A stretch of DNA of 64,000 nt from Promerops cafer (Eukaryota > Chordata > Aves > Passeriformes > Nectariniidae): the NCBI GenBank assembly GCA_013398275.1, contig VZSE01002883.1, positions 75,203-139,202 of the forward strand, in the 5' to 3' direction. The notes under the pieces are model-generated. The model made no database searches. It saw only the letters and a program-made list of their open reading frames with translations, and had not been told where the DNA came from. The translations under genes were made by a program, and so were the position numbers. Positions 35,061-46,188 of the stretch are shown here, in pieces. The first letter of the stretch is position 1. The number at the start of each line of letters is the position of its first letter.

Positions 35061-37229
35061 GTAAAGAAACAGAAATGAAAGTGTAAGGGACAGGAAGGGC
35101 TGTGTTGGGATCAGAGACAGGGGGCTCTGGGAGAGCTGGGGAATTCTGGAAAGGGTGGGATGGAGGTGAGCAGGGAGCTGAACAGCACCTTTCTGGGCTA
35201 GCTCCAGCCTTCATGGAAAATAATGTGGGAGAAGGCATTACTAGGAATGACTCATCAGATTGGAACATGGAGAAAGTGTCTTCCCAGCAGGACTCATCCT
35301 GATTCATCCACGAATTTGAGGCAACCTGGGGTCATGTGCTGCTCCTTGGAAGCCAAGGTAGGACCAGGAGGCATCCTTAGGGCAATGCCCCTGGATTGCA
35401 CGAGGGAATGCCCTGTGTGCCTGCAGATCCTGTAGGATCGCTGGGTGCAGGACTCTGGGGCTCTCCCGGGGTTATCCAGGCCACAAATTCTCCCTATGAT
35501 CTCCCTCTCCTGTCACCACTTCCCAAAAGAGTGGCGACAACCTCAGCAAGGAGAACAGAGCTGAGGAAACAAATGCTTTGCTTGAACTGGAGGAAGATCT
35601 GGCACAAGGGCCTGGCCCAGGGATTGCTGATGTCCTCGGATATCCTGCTGGAATCCGACTTTTAATCTTTTCCAAGTCTAAACTGAGCAGAGGAGTTCTG
35701 TGTGCCTGTGGACAGGTCTCCTGCCTGGCAAGGCTTGGTGAGACTCCAGCTGGAGAGTCTCAACCTTTCCCAAAGTTGCCCAATGGATCTCCTGGGAGAT
35801 GCTCTCCAGGGAGATAAAGTGGTCCATCTGCATTAATTATTAAACTTCATAAATCAGGGATTTTTTTTCCTTTTTTTTTTTTTCCTTCCTTCTTTCTGCC
35901 CGGGAAGTCTTCCTAAGGAAGACCTGGTCAATGGAGAAAGAGAATAGAGTTATTTTTGATAAAGGATACCTGTTCAACTGGAACATCAAAATATATCACA
36001 TAAACCAGGATTTTTCCCATTTCCTGAAAGTAACATTAGCAAACTCCCCCTGGGAACTTGCCCCATGGATGGATACCCAGCACTAAGAACATCAAGCTGA
36101 TGCTTTGGTGGCCAAATCATTGTGTCAGACATACATGGAACCAAGGAGAGTTTTTGTGAAGGTCAGATCCACCTAGGATTGGGCAGACTCCAAGGGGCAC
36201 CACATCCTTGTGGGACAGACAGGCCACTGATCTTTTCCAGAGGACAAAAGTGGTGGCCAGGCCAAGCAGAATCCAGCTGCAGGGTTTTCTACTCAACTCT
36301 GGTGCACCAAGAGGGTTGACTGAATATTCATAGGATCTAAACTTGGTGGAAAATGGTCAGTCGAGATAAAACCAAAGGAGATCAAAGGAGTTTGGTCTCT
36401 GCCTGCTCCCAGATGATGTCTATGTCATGACCTCAGCTGGACATCTTTGGTGAGAGGCCCATGTCTCTGTCACGACTACTCCAAGGAAATGAGTTTCCAT
36501 GGAATGACACGTGCACTTACCAATAGGTGGCACCAATGGAACAGAAATGGGAAAAATCTATGTAGATTTTCCTGGAGCAGAGGGTGATGGGAATTCTCTC
36601 TTACATGGCTATAGACTTTTCTACACAGGAGGTATTGATTCCATCCCTCTATCACAGTTGTAGCCTGCTGGAATCTGGGAGGATGTGAAGCGAAATGGGA
36701 CAATGGGAATCAACCCAAACTGCTGGTGATACTGCTAAACCTCTGGAATTTAGAGTCACATGCGCAGAGAAGTGATAAATATTTAACATTTAATGATCGC
36801 TTGATTATTAAATGATTGATTCCTATTCATAACTCAGAGGTAAGTTGTTGTTCAGATATGGTTCCCATGACCATAAAAAGTGAAAGGAGCAGCCTGTTTT
36901 CCAGAGGAATCTCTGGAATCTCTAGGCACTGGATACCCAGCAGAGATGCGGTCCCATTCAGGAGGGGCTGAACCTCCTGCTCCAGGTGACTCCAGATGGA
37001 GCAGGACGGAGCAAATGTGAGGCAGATGACTTTAGACAACTCCGGTTTTCCCTCATGACCTAATCCCACCACCACATTCCAGCTCTTTTCTCCAAACTGG
37101 TGACATCTACAATGTTTTGAAACTTCTGTTTAGAAAGGACAGGGTTGTGGCTCAAACCCCCCACAGATTGCACCATCACTCCAGGCCATTCCAATCACCA
37201 CTGTGATCCCGCCTGGATATTAACATTTG
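35061..37229. other. Unique non-coding sequence
   Basis: Two kilobases with no gene or recognised repeat. T-rich run near 35861-35890. Confidence 0.5.
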
Positions 37230-37700
37230 GTTTATGCTGTGAAATTTTTACAATTTAAAAGCAGTAGCCCTGTTTCTTAATGTTTTAAAGATGATGAACA
37301 TTATCCTTCACATCCCTTTGCTCATCAGCCATGTGTTTATGTACCAAGCATCTGGCTACATTATTATTTATATTGCAGGAGACTGCACCAAAAAATCCCT
37401 CAACAACCTCCAAGGAAATCAAAACACATTCGGGCCAAACCGAAGCAAAATGCTAATTTTTCCCCTATGAACCATTGCTATGGCAAAATATTTACTGTTT
37501 ATGATTATTCAGGCTTCTCCTGCTGAGATTTTACAGTGAGATTTACAGGCATGTTTGCATTTATAATATGTCAAAAGTTCCTCAAATTGCGACAATAGTC
37601 CATTAAGGAATAATTTAGTGGTGAGAGATGAAAAACATGGAAAACTAAGAGCTTTGGTAGTTTAAGGCTTGTAAAGCAGTGCCAAGATGAATTGATTGTT
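37230..37700. promoter_or_regulatory. Candidate conserved non-coding element
   Basis: Repeat-free, AT-rich. Includes an ACCATTGCTATGGCAA segment (37471-37486) that resembles an RFX X-box, a SOX-type GACAATAG, and several ATTTAC/GATTATTC sites. Confidence 0.33.
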
Positions 37701-39779
37701 CCCTGTTTTTCCCACTGCTGCTGCCAGTGCCTGTGTTGCAAGGTGCAGGGTGGATGGGATGGCAGCAGGGGTGTGGTTTCCTCAAGTTAGATCAGGCTAC
37801 TCTAAATTCCAGGTAAAACCCATTATGAGTGGTACTTGAACATCTGCAGGTATTGTCTGAGGAGCTGAGGGAGGAAATCATGTTTGCCATTTGAGGGGAA
37901 GGTGGTGTCCTCCTGGATCCGACCGGTCCATCAGCATGGAGGTGGCACAGAACACAGCCCAGCCCTCGTGGCTGGACAGGTCATCGTGGTTGGTCCTGGA
38001 ACAGGCAGAGGTCAGGTACTGCCAATGTTCTTGCAGTTTTCCTCTCTCCTGGTTGCAGATCTCAGCCAAGGTAATTTGTTCATCTCAACCCTGTCCAGCC
38101 ATGCATGGAATCCGGGATGCTCCGGTGGTGCAACCCTTCGCTTGTGCAAAATTAATTCCCTCCTGATCATGCTGAATTTAGCCTTGTGTTTGAAAGACTT
38201 TTCTTAAAGAAACCCTGCAAATTAAACACATATTCAGAAACCTGGTTTCCTTTCAGTGTGTGTATCCCTCATGCACCCCAGCATGGTCTCTCCCCTTCCC
38301 ACAGCACCAGGATATGCCGTGCTTGTGAGAGAGAGCCCTTGAATAAAATGTCGTCAGGAAAACAAAACACATAATCAACTTCTGCAAAAGCTGGTCCATC
38401 AAAAGCTGGAGAGAAAAAATTGAGGCTCTCTTCAAACATAATACAGAAGCCTGGGAAAGAGCGTGGCCTGTCTGCTGCGGGGGAAGAGCAAGTGTGGGGT
38501 TGGAATGTTTGCAATCAGGTTCTCATCAGGCTCCAGATCTAGCTCCATTTTCTCCTCAGCATTTAACAAATCAAGGAAGAAATGCCCCTGCCTGGGGTCA
38601 GAGATAAATCTTGTACCCTGGACAAAGGGTAGATCTCCTTGTCAGCGCACTGATTTATTGTGACCTTATAGTCAGACTCTCTAATTTCTGCAGGTGGCTA
38701 TAGGTGCCACCGGTGATTTGTTTCCTCTCTCGATACTCTCTTACTGCTCAGCACAGGGGACCATGGTGGCCTCACTGCCATCTCTCTGGGGACAAGGTTT
38801 GGGTGGCTGGATCTCCACCTGGGTCGGCTCTGCAGGATGGCTTGGGTGGAAATTGGGTTTGCCATGTGTCAGGGTTGGGTCCCCAAGGCAGACGCCTCCC
38901 CTAAGGCCAAAACAGACATGGCAAGAGCTGGACGGGTCTTGAACAGGTCCATGGGGAAAACATAGCCCAAACTCAACCTATGAGTGCTTGGAGAAACCAC
39001 CCTTTGGTTTTGGTCCCACTGCTGGTTTGTCCAGCATATGCTGCAGAGGAGCACTGTTGACCTGCCAGAAGTGAAGGAGTCAAATCCCACCCTGTCACTC
39101 AGCCCAGCTGCAGGTAAAAATTAATTTCATGATTAACTTAGGTTTAGTCTCCACTCACCAGCCTTTCAGCCTTTCCCTGTTCTTCAACAGGAAGGTGTCC
39201 CCAAGAGCTGAAGTCTTGCTTTTCTTTATGACAGACTGATGGGGTTGTATCTGCCAGCATCTCCCCATCAGCTGCAGTTCCCCAGCCCTCGAGCCACTCT
39301 GATGCCTTTGTGTCCTCAGCAGCTGCTCAGTGTCCTTGGTGAAGCTGGACCCAGAGCTGGACATTGTCCTGTTCCTGCCCCAAGGAGCAACCCTGAGATA
39401 AATCCCTTCCTTGGCCATCAGCCCTCACTCACTCCCCCAGGCTCTCTGCTGGCACTCTCTCTGCCGCTTTTTAATTGGAAAAGTGGCACCCAAGTTTTCA
39501 GGGCAAATTTGGAAAGGAGACTTTTAGTTTGCCCTCACTGGGTGTCTAAAGGGGTTCAGGCACCAGCCTCTCCACATGGATGTTACATTCCCAGTGTGGT
39601 GGGTGTGCAAACAGGGGGATGTGGCAGGAGTTCCCATTGCTGCCACTGAAAGTCTGGATCCCCTTAAACCGGCACAGCTTTTCTGTCCATGCATAAATTG
39701 CCTGCTACCTAAGCTACCTAAAATATATTTCAGAGAGCTTCGTACAGCAGAGCCCTGATCTCTGTTGGAACTCTCCTCG
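37701..39779. other. Unique non-coding sequence
   Basis: No gene or repeat recognised over 2 kb. Confidence 0.5.
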
Positions 39780-40420
39780 TGAATAATGGTGAGAATTTAT
39801 TATATTATATTTATTTTTGGAGGGGAAAAAGTCAGGGGGAAGGGTATTTATCTGTATTTTACACAGTGCCTTTAAAACACAGATCCTGGCAATGCAAATT
39901 CACGTTTCAGGCAAAACTCTTCCAGAGCTCATTGCTTTGTGCAGCAGCTCCCAAGCCCAGCACTCCCCTATCTCTTTCCTCTATACAAACATACAAAGGG
40001 ATAATAAAATAGCTAAGAAGCAAGAGCAGTAAAATTTTGTGCCCTGAGGGGAAAAATGGCATATATTGCCCTGAGCCTTTAGCTGAGGCCAAAATTTATA
40101 TAGAGAGACTTGGGAACTATTTTCTTTCCTAGTGCAATATTTTACCTCTATTGCCCTCAGATCCAGTCAATATTTGTATAATATATATATAAAAATAACC
40201 TCAGATAGATGGATAAAACCCAAGCAAAATTCACCTCAGAAAGCCTTTTATTCCAACTGGAAAATTGCCCTGCAAATGTACTCCACACAATACCCACTAC
40301 TTCACTTGGAAGTGACAGTTGCAGCTGTTAACGCAGCTACATTATCTCATCTTGGGAGACAAATTCCGGGCTATATTTCACTGTAGCCTCGTAATGTATA
40401 TATGCCCCAAAGACTGCTCC
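39780..40420. promoter_or_regulatory. AT-rich block, candidate conserved element
   Basis: Repeat-free stretch rich in ATAAA, TTTAT and TATATA, with a short TATATA run near 40185. Inferred from composition. Confidence 0.28.
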
Positions 40421-40849
40421 AGCCAGATCTGTCTTGCTGTATAGATTTCAGATAGGGATGTATACTTCCCAGGGTTTTTCCCTTCCCCCGGGTTACTCAG
40501 GGAGTGCAGGAGGTTAATCAAACACCGCAGCGTTGCCGTCATCGCGCCAGTTTTGGCACAGGGGTGAGAAGCAGAAAGGAGAGGAGCCCACCACATCCTG
40601 CTCCCGCGAGGAGGGACTCCTTGGAGCTGTGCTTCACCTGCACTCAGCTGTACCACGGGCACAGAGGTGAGGGAGAAAATGGCAGGGATTTGTTAATTCC
40701 CGGCTTTTCCTTGCCCCTGCCCCTACCAAGCTCAGTGTCTGATTGCTCCGGCTCACACCTGGCTCTCGGTGGGATTTCCAGAGCTGTTCCTCCTTGTTAA
40801 CCCCACATCCTATTGTAAATCACAACTGAGGGTTGTAATGAGGAATTCT
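40421..40849. other. Unique sequence with a few CpGs
   Basis: ACCGCAGCGTTGCCG and CATCGCGCC near 40525-40548. No gene. Confidence 0.45.
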
Positions 40850-41110
40850 GGGACTGTCAGGAAAGAAAATATGTAAGTAAGGGGGAAAAAAAAAATCATC
40901 TATTAGGATTTTAAATAGTCTCATGAGTCTCGCCATTATTTGAAACACTTAAGATCACTTGACAAAGCCCTGGAGAATACACAGAAAGCTAGACAGGGAC
41001 CTTTGATGGATTTTTTAAACTATCTAATGCGCCTTTTCCAACTCTATCCACTAAAAAAATGACTAATCGGTTGCTGTTCTTCATTACCACGATTATGAGA
41101 GTGTCCTGAA
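40850..41110. promoter_or_regulatory. Candidate conserved non-coding element
   Basis: AT-rich block with AAACTATCTAATGCG, GACTAATCGGTTGC and CATTACCACGATTATG. Repeat-free apart from a short A-run. Inferred. Confidence 0.28.
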
Positions 41111-41630
41111 GACACCCGGTGCTCCCGCATGCGAGACGCCATCTCTTCATCCCCAGCTGAGCAGCCCTGCCCACTTTCTGCCATTAATTTTCAAGGCAAA
41201 CGTCTGTGCCACGCGCTGCTGGAGAGCATCCTGCCCGAGGAGCCCCCGAGTTTCTGCGCTGGGTAACGCCAGACCTCTCCGTGGGGAGCTCAGAGGGTGG
41301 GAATCGCTTCCCAGCTCCAGGAAAATCGCCTTGTAGAAGCCCTGGCAGCTCGTTGTGCTGCAGCTGGGGCAATAAATGCCTGCTGTGGATCTGGGATAAC
41401 GTGGACAAGGAAGGCTGGCTCTGGCAGGAGGTTACTTCATGCAGATGTAGAATTTAGCCCTCCATGATTTTGCAAAGGTTTTGGGAAGGGGTGAAGTGGA
41501 AAGAAGTCTTTCTGGCTAGCAGAAAGTGCATAATCTCAGTGATTTTTCAGCCCACGGGCCTTCCAGCATGGCTTTGTAGCACCAAAAATTAACCATCACA
41601 TGGAGATGGAGAAGGCTGGTAATTATCAAG
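41111..41630. other. Unique non-coding sequence
   Basis: Nothing recognised. Slightly GC-rich near 41200-41300. Confidence 0.5.
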
Positions 41631-41780
41631 GAGCTGCCCCATCTCTGGAAGTGTCCAAGGCCAGTCGGACAGGGCTTGGAGCAACCTGAGATAGTGGAAG
41701 GTGTCCCTGCCCATGGCAGGAGGTGAAACGGGATGATCTTTAAGGTCTCTTCTGACTCAAACCATGCCATGATTCCATGA
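41631..41780 (+). mobile_element. CR1 3' end fragment, ~150 bp
   Basis: 'gagctgccccatctctgg', 'agtgtccaaggccag', 'gacagggcttggagcaacct', 'aaggtgtccctgcccatgg', 'gatctttaaggtctcttc', 'catgccatgattccatga'. Confidence 0.92.
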
Positions 41781-41921
41781 AAACTTATGTGAGGACCCAG
41801 GGCAGCTCCCATGGAGGGGATGAACCAAGGAAAACCAAAGCTGATGAGCAGCTGTACTCACAGAGCTCCTGCTCTCTGAGGTGAACACAGAAGAAGTTTA
41901 CAGGTGCCTCTGAGGAAAGTT

Positions 41922-41938
41922 AAAAAAAAAAAAAAAAA
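41922..41938. repeat. Poly-A (A17)
   Basis: Homopolymer run with no adjacent retroposed body recognised. Confidence 0.95.
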
Positions 41939-42059
41939 GAAAAATCAAGGAGGCATTTTTATCTGGCTAATTTTCTTTCCCGGAATTAGTTGTGTGAATG
42001 GAGAAACCTGCTGGAGCAAGAAGTGAGAAAAGCCTTGGACGGAGTGGCTGCGCCTCCCA

Positions 42060-42500
42060 GGCCCTGAAATTTAAGATCTTTATAAATGATCTGTTAAAAC
42101 TATAGTGACGATAAGCTTATGAATCATGATCTATATTAATCAGGGCTGCTGATACGGAAAGATTAATTGAAACGTGCAGTTCTACACAAATGATAAAGTG
42201 GTAACAATTTAATATCAGACAAGGAGAGTGAAGAAATTACACTCCAAGCTTCATGCATCATTACTATGGATATTAATATTTTACACAGCGCAACAGCATC
42301 GGGAATCATAATGAAAATCCATAACTAGTGCACAGACATGATTAAATACAACAGTCTTTAGGTGCTGTTTGGTGACGGGGGCTTAGCCATATTTCACTCC
42401 TGCTGCCGGTGATTCGAGTGATAGAGTCTAGACGTGGGTGATTAAAAAGTGTTCCTCCTAAAGGCTGTTAACCTTTTACTACTGAAATGAATTTCTTTGA
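42060..42500. promoter_or_regulatory. Strong candidate conserved non-coding element
   Basis: About 440 bp, repeat-free, with dense homeodomain-type cores spread over its length: AAATTTAAGATC, GATTAATTGAAACG, ATGGATATTAATATT, GACATGATTAAAT, GGTGATTAAAAAG. This is the clearest example in the window of the composition I associate with vertebrate developmental enhancers, but conservation is untested. Confidence 0.4.
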
Positions 42501-42539
42501 TTTTTAAATTATGCCGCTCACTCTGTGGTGTGGGTTGGG

Positions 42540-42561
42540 TTTTTTTTTTTTTTTTTTTTTT
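42540..42561. repeat. Poly-T (T22)
   Basis: Homopolymer separating two candidate regulatory blocks. Confidence 0.95.
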
Positions 42562-42702
42562 CCAAATCAAAACCTTGTCCAGAATATCAATGGAGCGGGT
42601 TCCCCCAGATAGTTGACAAAGCAGAAGTGGAAGCAGCCACAGAGGGGTATTTAAGGGTGGGAAGGAGAAAGGGAGGTGATGGGGGGAAGAAAACAGGTTA
42701 AA

Positions 42703-42970
42703 AAAGCAGGTTTTCAGTGCTCGTCATTACAGTGGTGCATATATTAGATGCAATACCCGGAGCTGTGGAGGGTCATAAAGGTTTTATCCGCGGAGTGCGG
42801 AATGGGCGCATTACTCACAAGTGGCACCGGAGCGCTGAGTTATGCGCCTCATTCCCAACCTGCACCCATAAAAACTTTATGCTGCACCACGCCGTGACGT
42901 CTGCGCTCGCTGGGCATTCATCAGCTCTAACGGGGCTGGATCAGGCCCCGAGCGAAGTGCAGAGAGAGCA
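42703..42970. promoter_or_regulatory. Candidate regulatory element with paired ATAAA/TTTAT dyads
   Basis: Mixed-composition, CpG-containing, repeat-free block. Two 15-bp dyads of the same design lie 93 bp apart: CATAAAGGTTTTATC (42774-42788) and CATAAAAACTTTATG (42867-42881). TTTAT is the core of posterior HOX/CDX sites. Function is inferred. Confidence 0.35.
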
Positions 42971-43137
42971 GGGAAGTGACACCTGACTCAGCACTGGGGG
43001 AAAATCCTCTTTATTTGAGTAACGCCCAGGCACCAACTTGAACCCCTCAAACTCAGAGCTGGATGAAGAAAAGGCATCTGGACTTTCTGGAGAGATTAGG
43101 AGGGTCCAACCCAGCCTGTGCATCGTTTTAGCTGCTA

Positions 43138-43259
43138 AAAATCATGGAATCATGTAAGGGTTGGAGGGAACCTTAAAGATCATCCTGCCGTGGACAGAGA
43201 CATCTCCCACTAAACCAGGTTGCTCACGGTATCCAACCTGGCCTTGAACACTTCCAGGC
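43138..43259 (-). mobile_element. CR1 3' end fragment
   Basis: Reverse-oriented: 'aaaatcatggaatcatg', 'gttggagggaaccttaaag', 'atccaacctggccttgaaca', 'cttccagg'. A deletion lies between 'gatcatcctgcc' and the upstream part. Confidence 0.85.
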
Positions 43260-43845
43260 AGATTTTAAGTCCAGCAACTCATGGTCTTGCCATCCTGGAC
43301 TACACTGTGGATGTTTTGAGGTGTCCCACCTGCTGTGCCTCATCCATGGTGTGGGAAAGGGAAGGTTCTGTGGGGTGTCAACCTGAAACCCTGCAGTTCC
43401 CAGGCTGTTGGGGCTGGGGGCAACCCATGAGAGGAAGTCCCACATATCAGAGAGAGCTTGGAGATGCCATATGGCTCAGGGTGGTTCAGGTATCATCTGT
43501 CTGAAAGCAGTTGTAGGTCTGAGGCTGGTAACAGGGCAAGGAAATGTAAATCCACTCAAATTTCCAGCTTGTGCCACTGGAAGCTTGATTTCTTATGGGT
43601 AAAATAAAGAGTGGGCAGTTACCAGCAATCACACCATGATCCAAAATTGCACATTCCAATGGACATCTAGAGCCCACTAACTCAAAATTCTTCCTAGTGT
43701 TTTGTAGAAACAAGATGTTTCACATTTTCTGGGAATCTTGATTGAAGGCTGGTAGATCCAGTCTTAGGTGCTGCGTCACAAATTTCAGACATGGACCTTG
43801 TTTGGCCCATTTCTCAAAGCCCCGTTGCTGGCTGTGATGCGTGTT
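43260..43845. other. Unique non-coding sequence
   Basis: Nothing recognised. Confidence 0.5.
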
Positions 43846-44026
43846 AAAAAAAAAAAAGAAAAAAGAAAAAGGAAAAAAGAAATAGAAAAAAAAAGAAGAA
43901 AGAAAAAGAAAAAAAGAAAGAAAAAGGAAAAAATAAAATGAAAATATATAAAAAAAGAAAAAAAAGACAAAAAAGTAGAAGAAAAAAGAAGAAAAAGTAA
44001 CAAAAAGTAAAAAGAAAAAAAGAAAT
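43846..44026. repeat. 181-bp A-rich, nearly all-purine tract
   Basis: Almost entirely A with interspersed G (AAAGAAAAAG-type units) and a handful of pyrimidines. Long homopurine stretches of this kind can form triplex DNA. The Phe/Leu/Ser frame on the opposite strand is an artefact. Confidence 0.9.
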
Positions 44027-46113
44027 TTCTACCTTCCATAGATGGAGAAAAATTCATCCATCTCTCCAGTTATGGTACAAACATTTGTGGACATTGTGCT
44101 TTGGTTCCTTAGAAAGAGCCCCAAAGCAGTGTTTGTTTTGTCAGGAGAAAGGAGAAGAAACCAGCATTTCCCAGGTAGCAAAAAACTCTCTTCTTGGTTA
44201 ACCCCTCACATGTGAGCATGGCTGGAATTTGGATGTCCTTTCTTCTGTGACATCCATGACAAGTCACACACTCACTCAGGAGTGCCAGCATCCAGAACCA
44301 AGGAAGACAATCCAGGGGAAGCATGCAGGCACAGATCAAAGGATTCTGGGGATACTTAATTTCAGTTTTCATATCTTGGATAAGAAATGGAGAAGCCTGG
44401 GATTTAGAAATGTTCCACTGGCCAAGGTCTTGGGTGTTTGGTTTGCTGACAAATTTCAGTAGAAGGTGCCCAAGTCATGGACTGGAATAACCACAAAAGG
44501 TGGGGCAGGGCATAGGACCCATAAATAATGTGGGTGCAAACTCTCTCCTGGCACAGGAGAATTCCTGAAGGCTGTCAGGAGATGCTTTGCTTTGGGGAAG
44601 GAGAAGCAGGTGGCCAAACGCCCAGGTGATGGACACAGCACATGTGCCAGGCAAAGAGGACATGTGACAGCACACAAAGACATGGTGAGGGGCTGCGAGG
44701 AGAGAGGAGGGTAGCAAAGCTTTGGTACTTCCCTTGGCACTTGAATTTGGGATCCTTTGGATGCACCTCACCTCCCCTGCTCCCTCCAGAGGTTTGCAAA
44801 CACAAGGCTGAGTGGGAGCAGCTCCTAATCAATGACATTAATTAATGGGTGAATGGCAGAGAGGCACAAGTATTGCCCCACAAATGAAAAGCAAATCCCA
44901 GCCAAGGGAAAAAAACGGCGAAACTGTAGCAATTTCTACTCCATTACCCTTGAGATTTGGCTCCAGATTCAAAGGATAGGCAGGCGGAGAGGGAGGCTGG
45001 GAGGAGGCGGGCGGGGGGGAGTTGGCTCATATTCTGCTGTGACCCAATTCCATACAAAGCATCCTGTAACAAAACACGTCTCTATCTACAAAGTACAAGT
45101 AATCTTTGTTTTCAGTACAATACTTATCTGCATTTAGACCGACGATGGCAGTGCTTGGCTTATTTTCATGGATCCAGTTATCCTTTTTATCCCTGTGAGC
45201 ATGTGTGTGTGTGTGTGTGTGTCTCCTCCTCTCTGTCCTCCTCGCTGTCTCCTGTGCCTGTGCCAAGCCAGCAGCACTCGTAGGGTGCTGTTACACATCA
45301 GCAGAGGTGCAAATACTGAAGGTCGGTGCCAGTTCGGGGCTCTTGGGCTGCCCAAATTCTTTGGTGCCCCGGGAAGGTGTGATTTTGGGATCCAGACCTG
45401 ACTTTGTCTAACCACGTCCTGAGGAGCCCTTGAAGTGCCACCATGGAATGGGAAATATTGGTGAGAAAAGATCACACTGAGGGGTGTCTCAGAGCAGTGC
45501 CCCAGACCCCCAAGGTCACAGAGGGTGGTGTCACACCAAATCCGACTGTCCCAGTCCTGTTGGCTTCTCTGGATGTGCCAAAGGGAGATGATACATCACC
45601 AACTCCCACCATGGTTTCCATGTCTTCCAGTCATAGGGCGGGTCATACCTGGACAGGTCTTGCCTCTTCAACTGGTGGGAGAAAGTTTAAGGGAAGAGTT
45701 TCTCTCTCCAGGTCACAAAAGAAATGAGTTTCCAGTCTCGAAGATGCCCCACAATTTCAGGGATCACCAGGGTGACAGCCTTCATGCACACAGCAAGGAA
45801 GAGCTGCTTCCCACTGGAGGAGCATTCCCTGGTCTTGGTAGTGACACAAATGCAGTTGGAGAGTTGTAAAGCCCCCTCAAAGCTTTTAAAGCCAATGAAT
45901 CATGACAAGATGTTGTGAGTGCTTGGATGCAGAGGCCTCATCCAGCTGGACTTCCCCTCCTGGAGGTGCCTCCATGGGAACTCATCCCTCTGCCCACCAG
46001 CCATCCATCCTTCATGGAGCATTTCCTCCTCCTCCCTCTTGCCTCTGTTGCTCCAGAGCACTCACACAGTCCCCAGCAGCAGCTCAATGGATATTTTAGG
46101 AGTGTTCCCCATA
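44027..46113. other. Unique non-coding sequence with a TG microsatellite
   Basis: (TG)10 at 45202-45222. No gene or other repeat recognised. Confidence 0.55.
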
Positions 46114-46188
46114 TGTTACAGGAGGGGAATTCAGATGTGGTTGGTAGAGGTGTCCTGCCCAAGGTCACCACAGGAATGAGCAGTTGAG
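46114..46188 (+). repeat. MIR-like (CORE-SINE) fragment
   Basis: 'gttacaggaggggaattcag' followed, after ~20 bp, by 'ctgcccaaggtcaccacagg' and 'aatgagcag' has the order and spacing of the MIR segment containing 'cttgcccaaggtcacacagc'. Short and diverged; chance similarity is possible. Confidence 0.45.

Noticed and set aside
38865..39115. TGTGTCAGGGTTGGG start considered as a possible LTR end
   Set aside because: No matching CA end, target duplication or second LTR could be found.
43785..44057. Phe/Leu/Ser-rich frame resembling a membrane protein
   Set aside because: Produced by the complementary strand of a purine simple-repeat tract.
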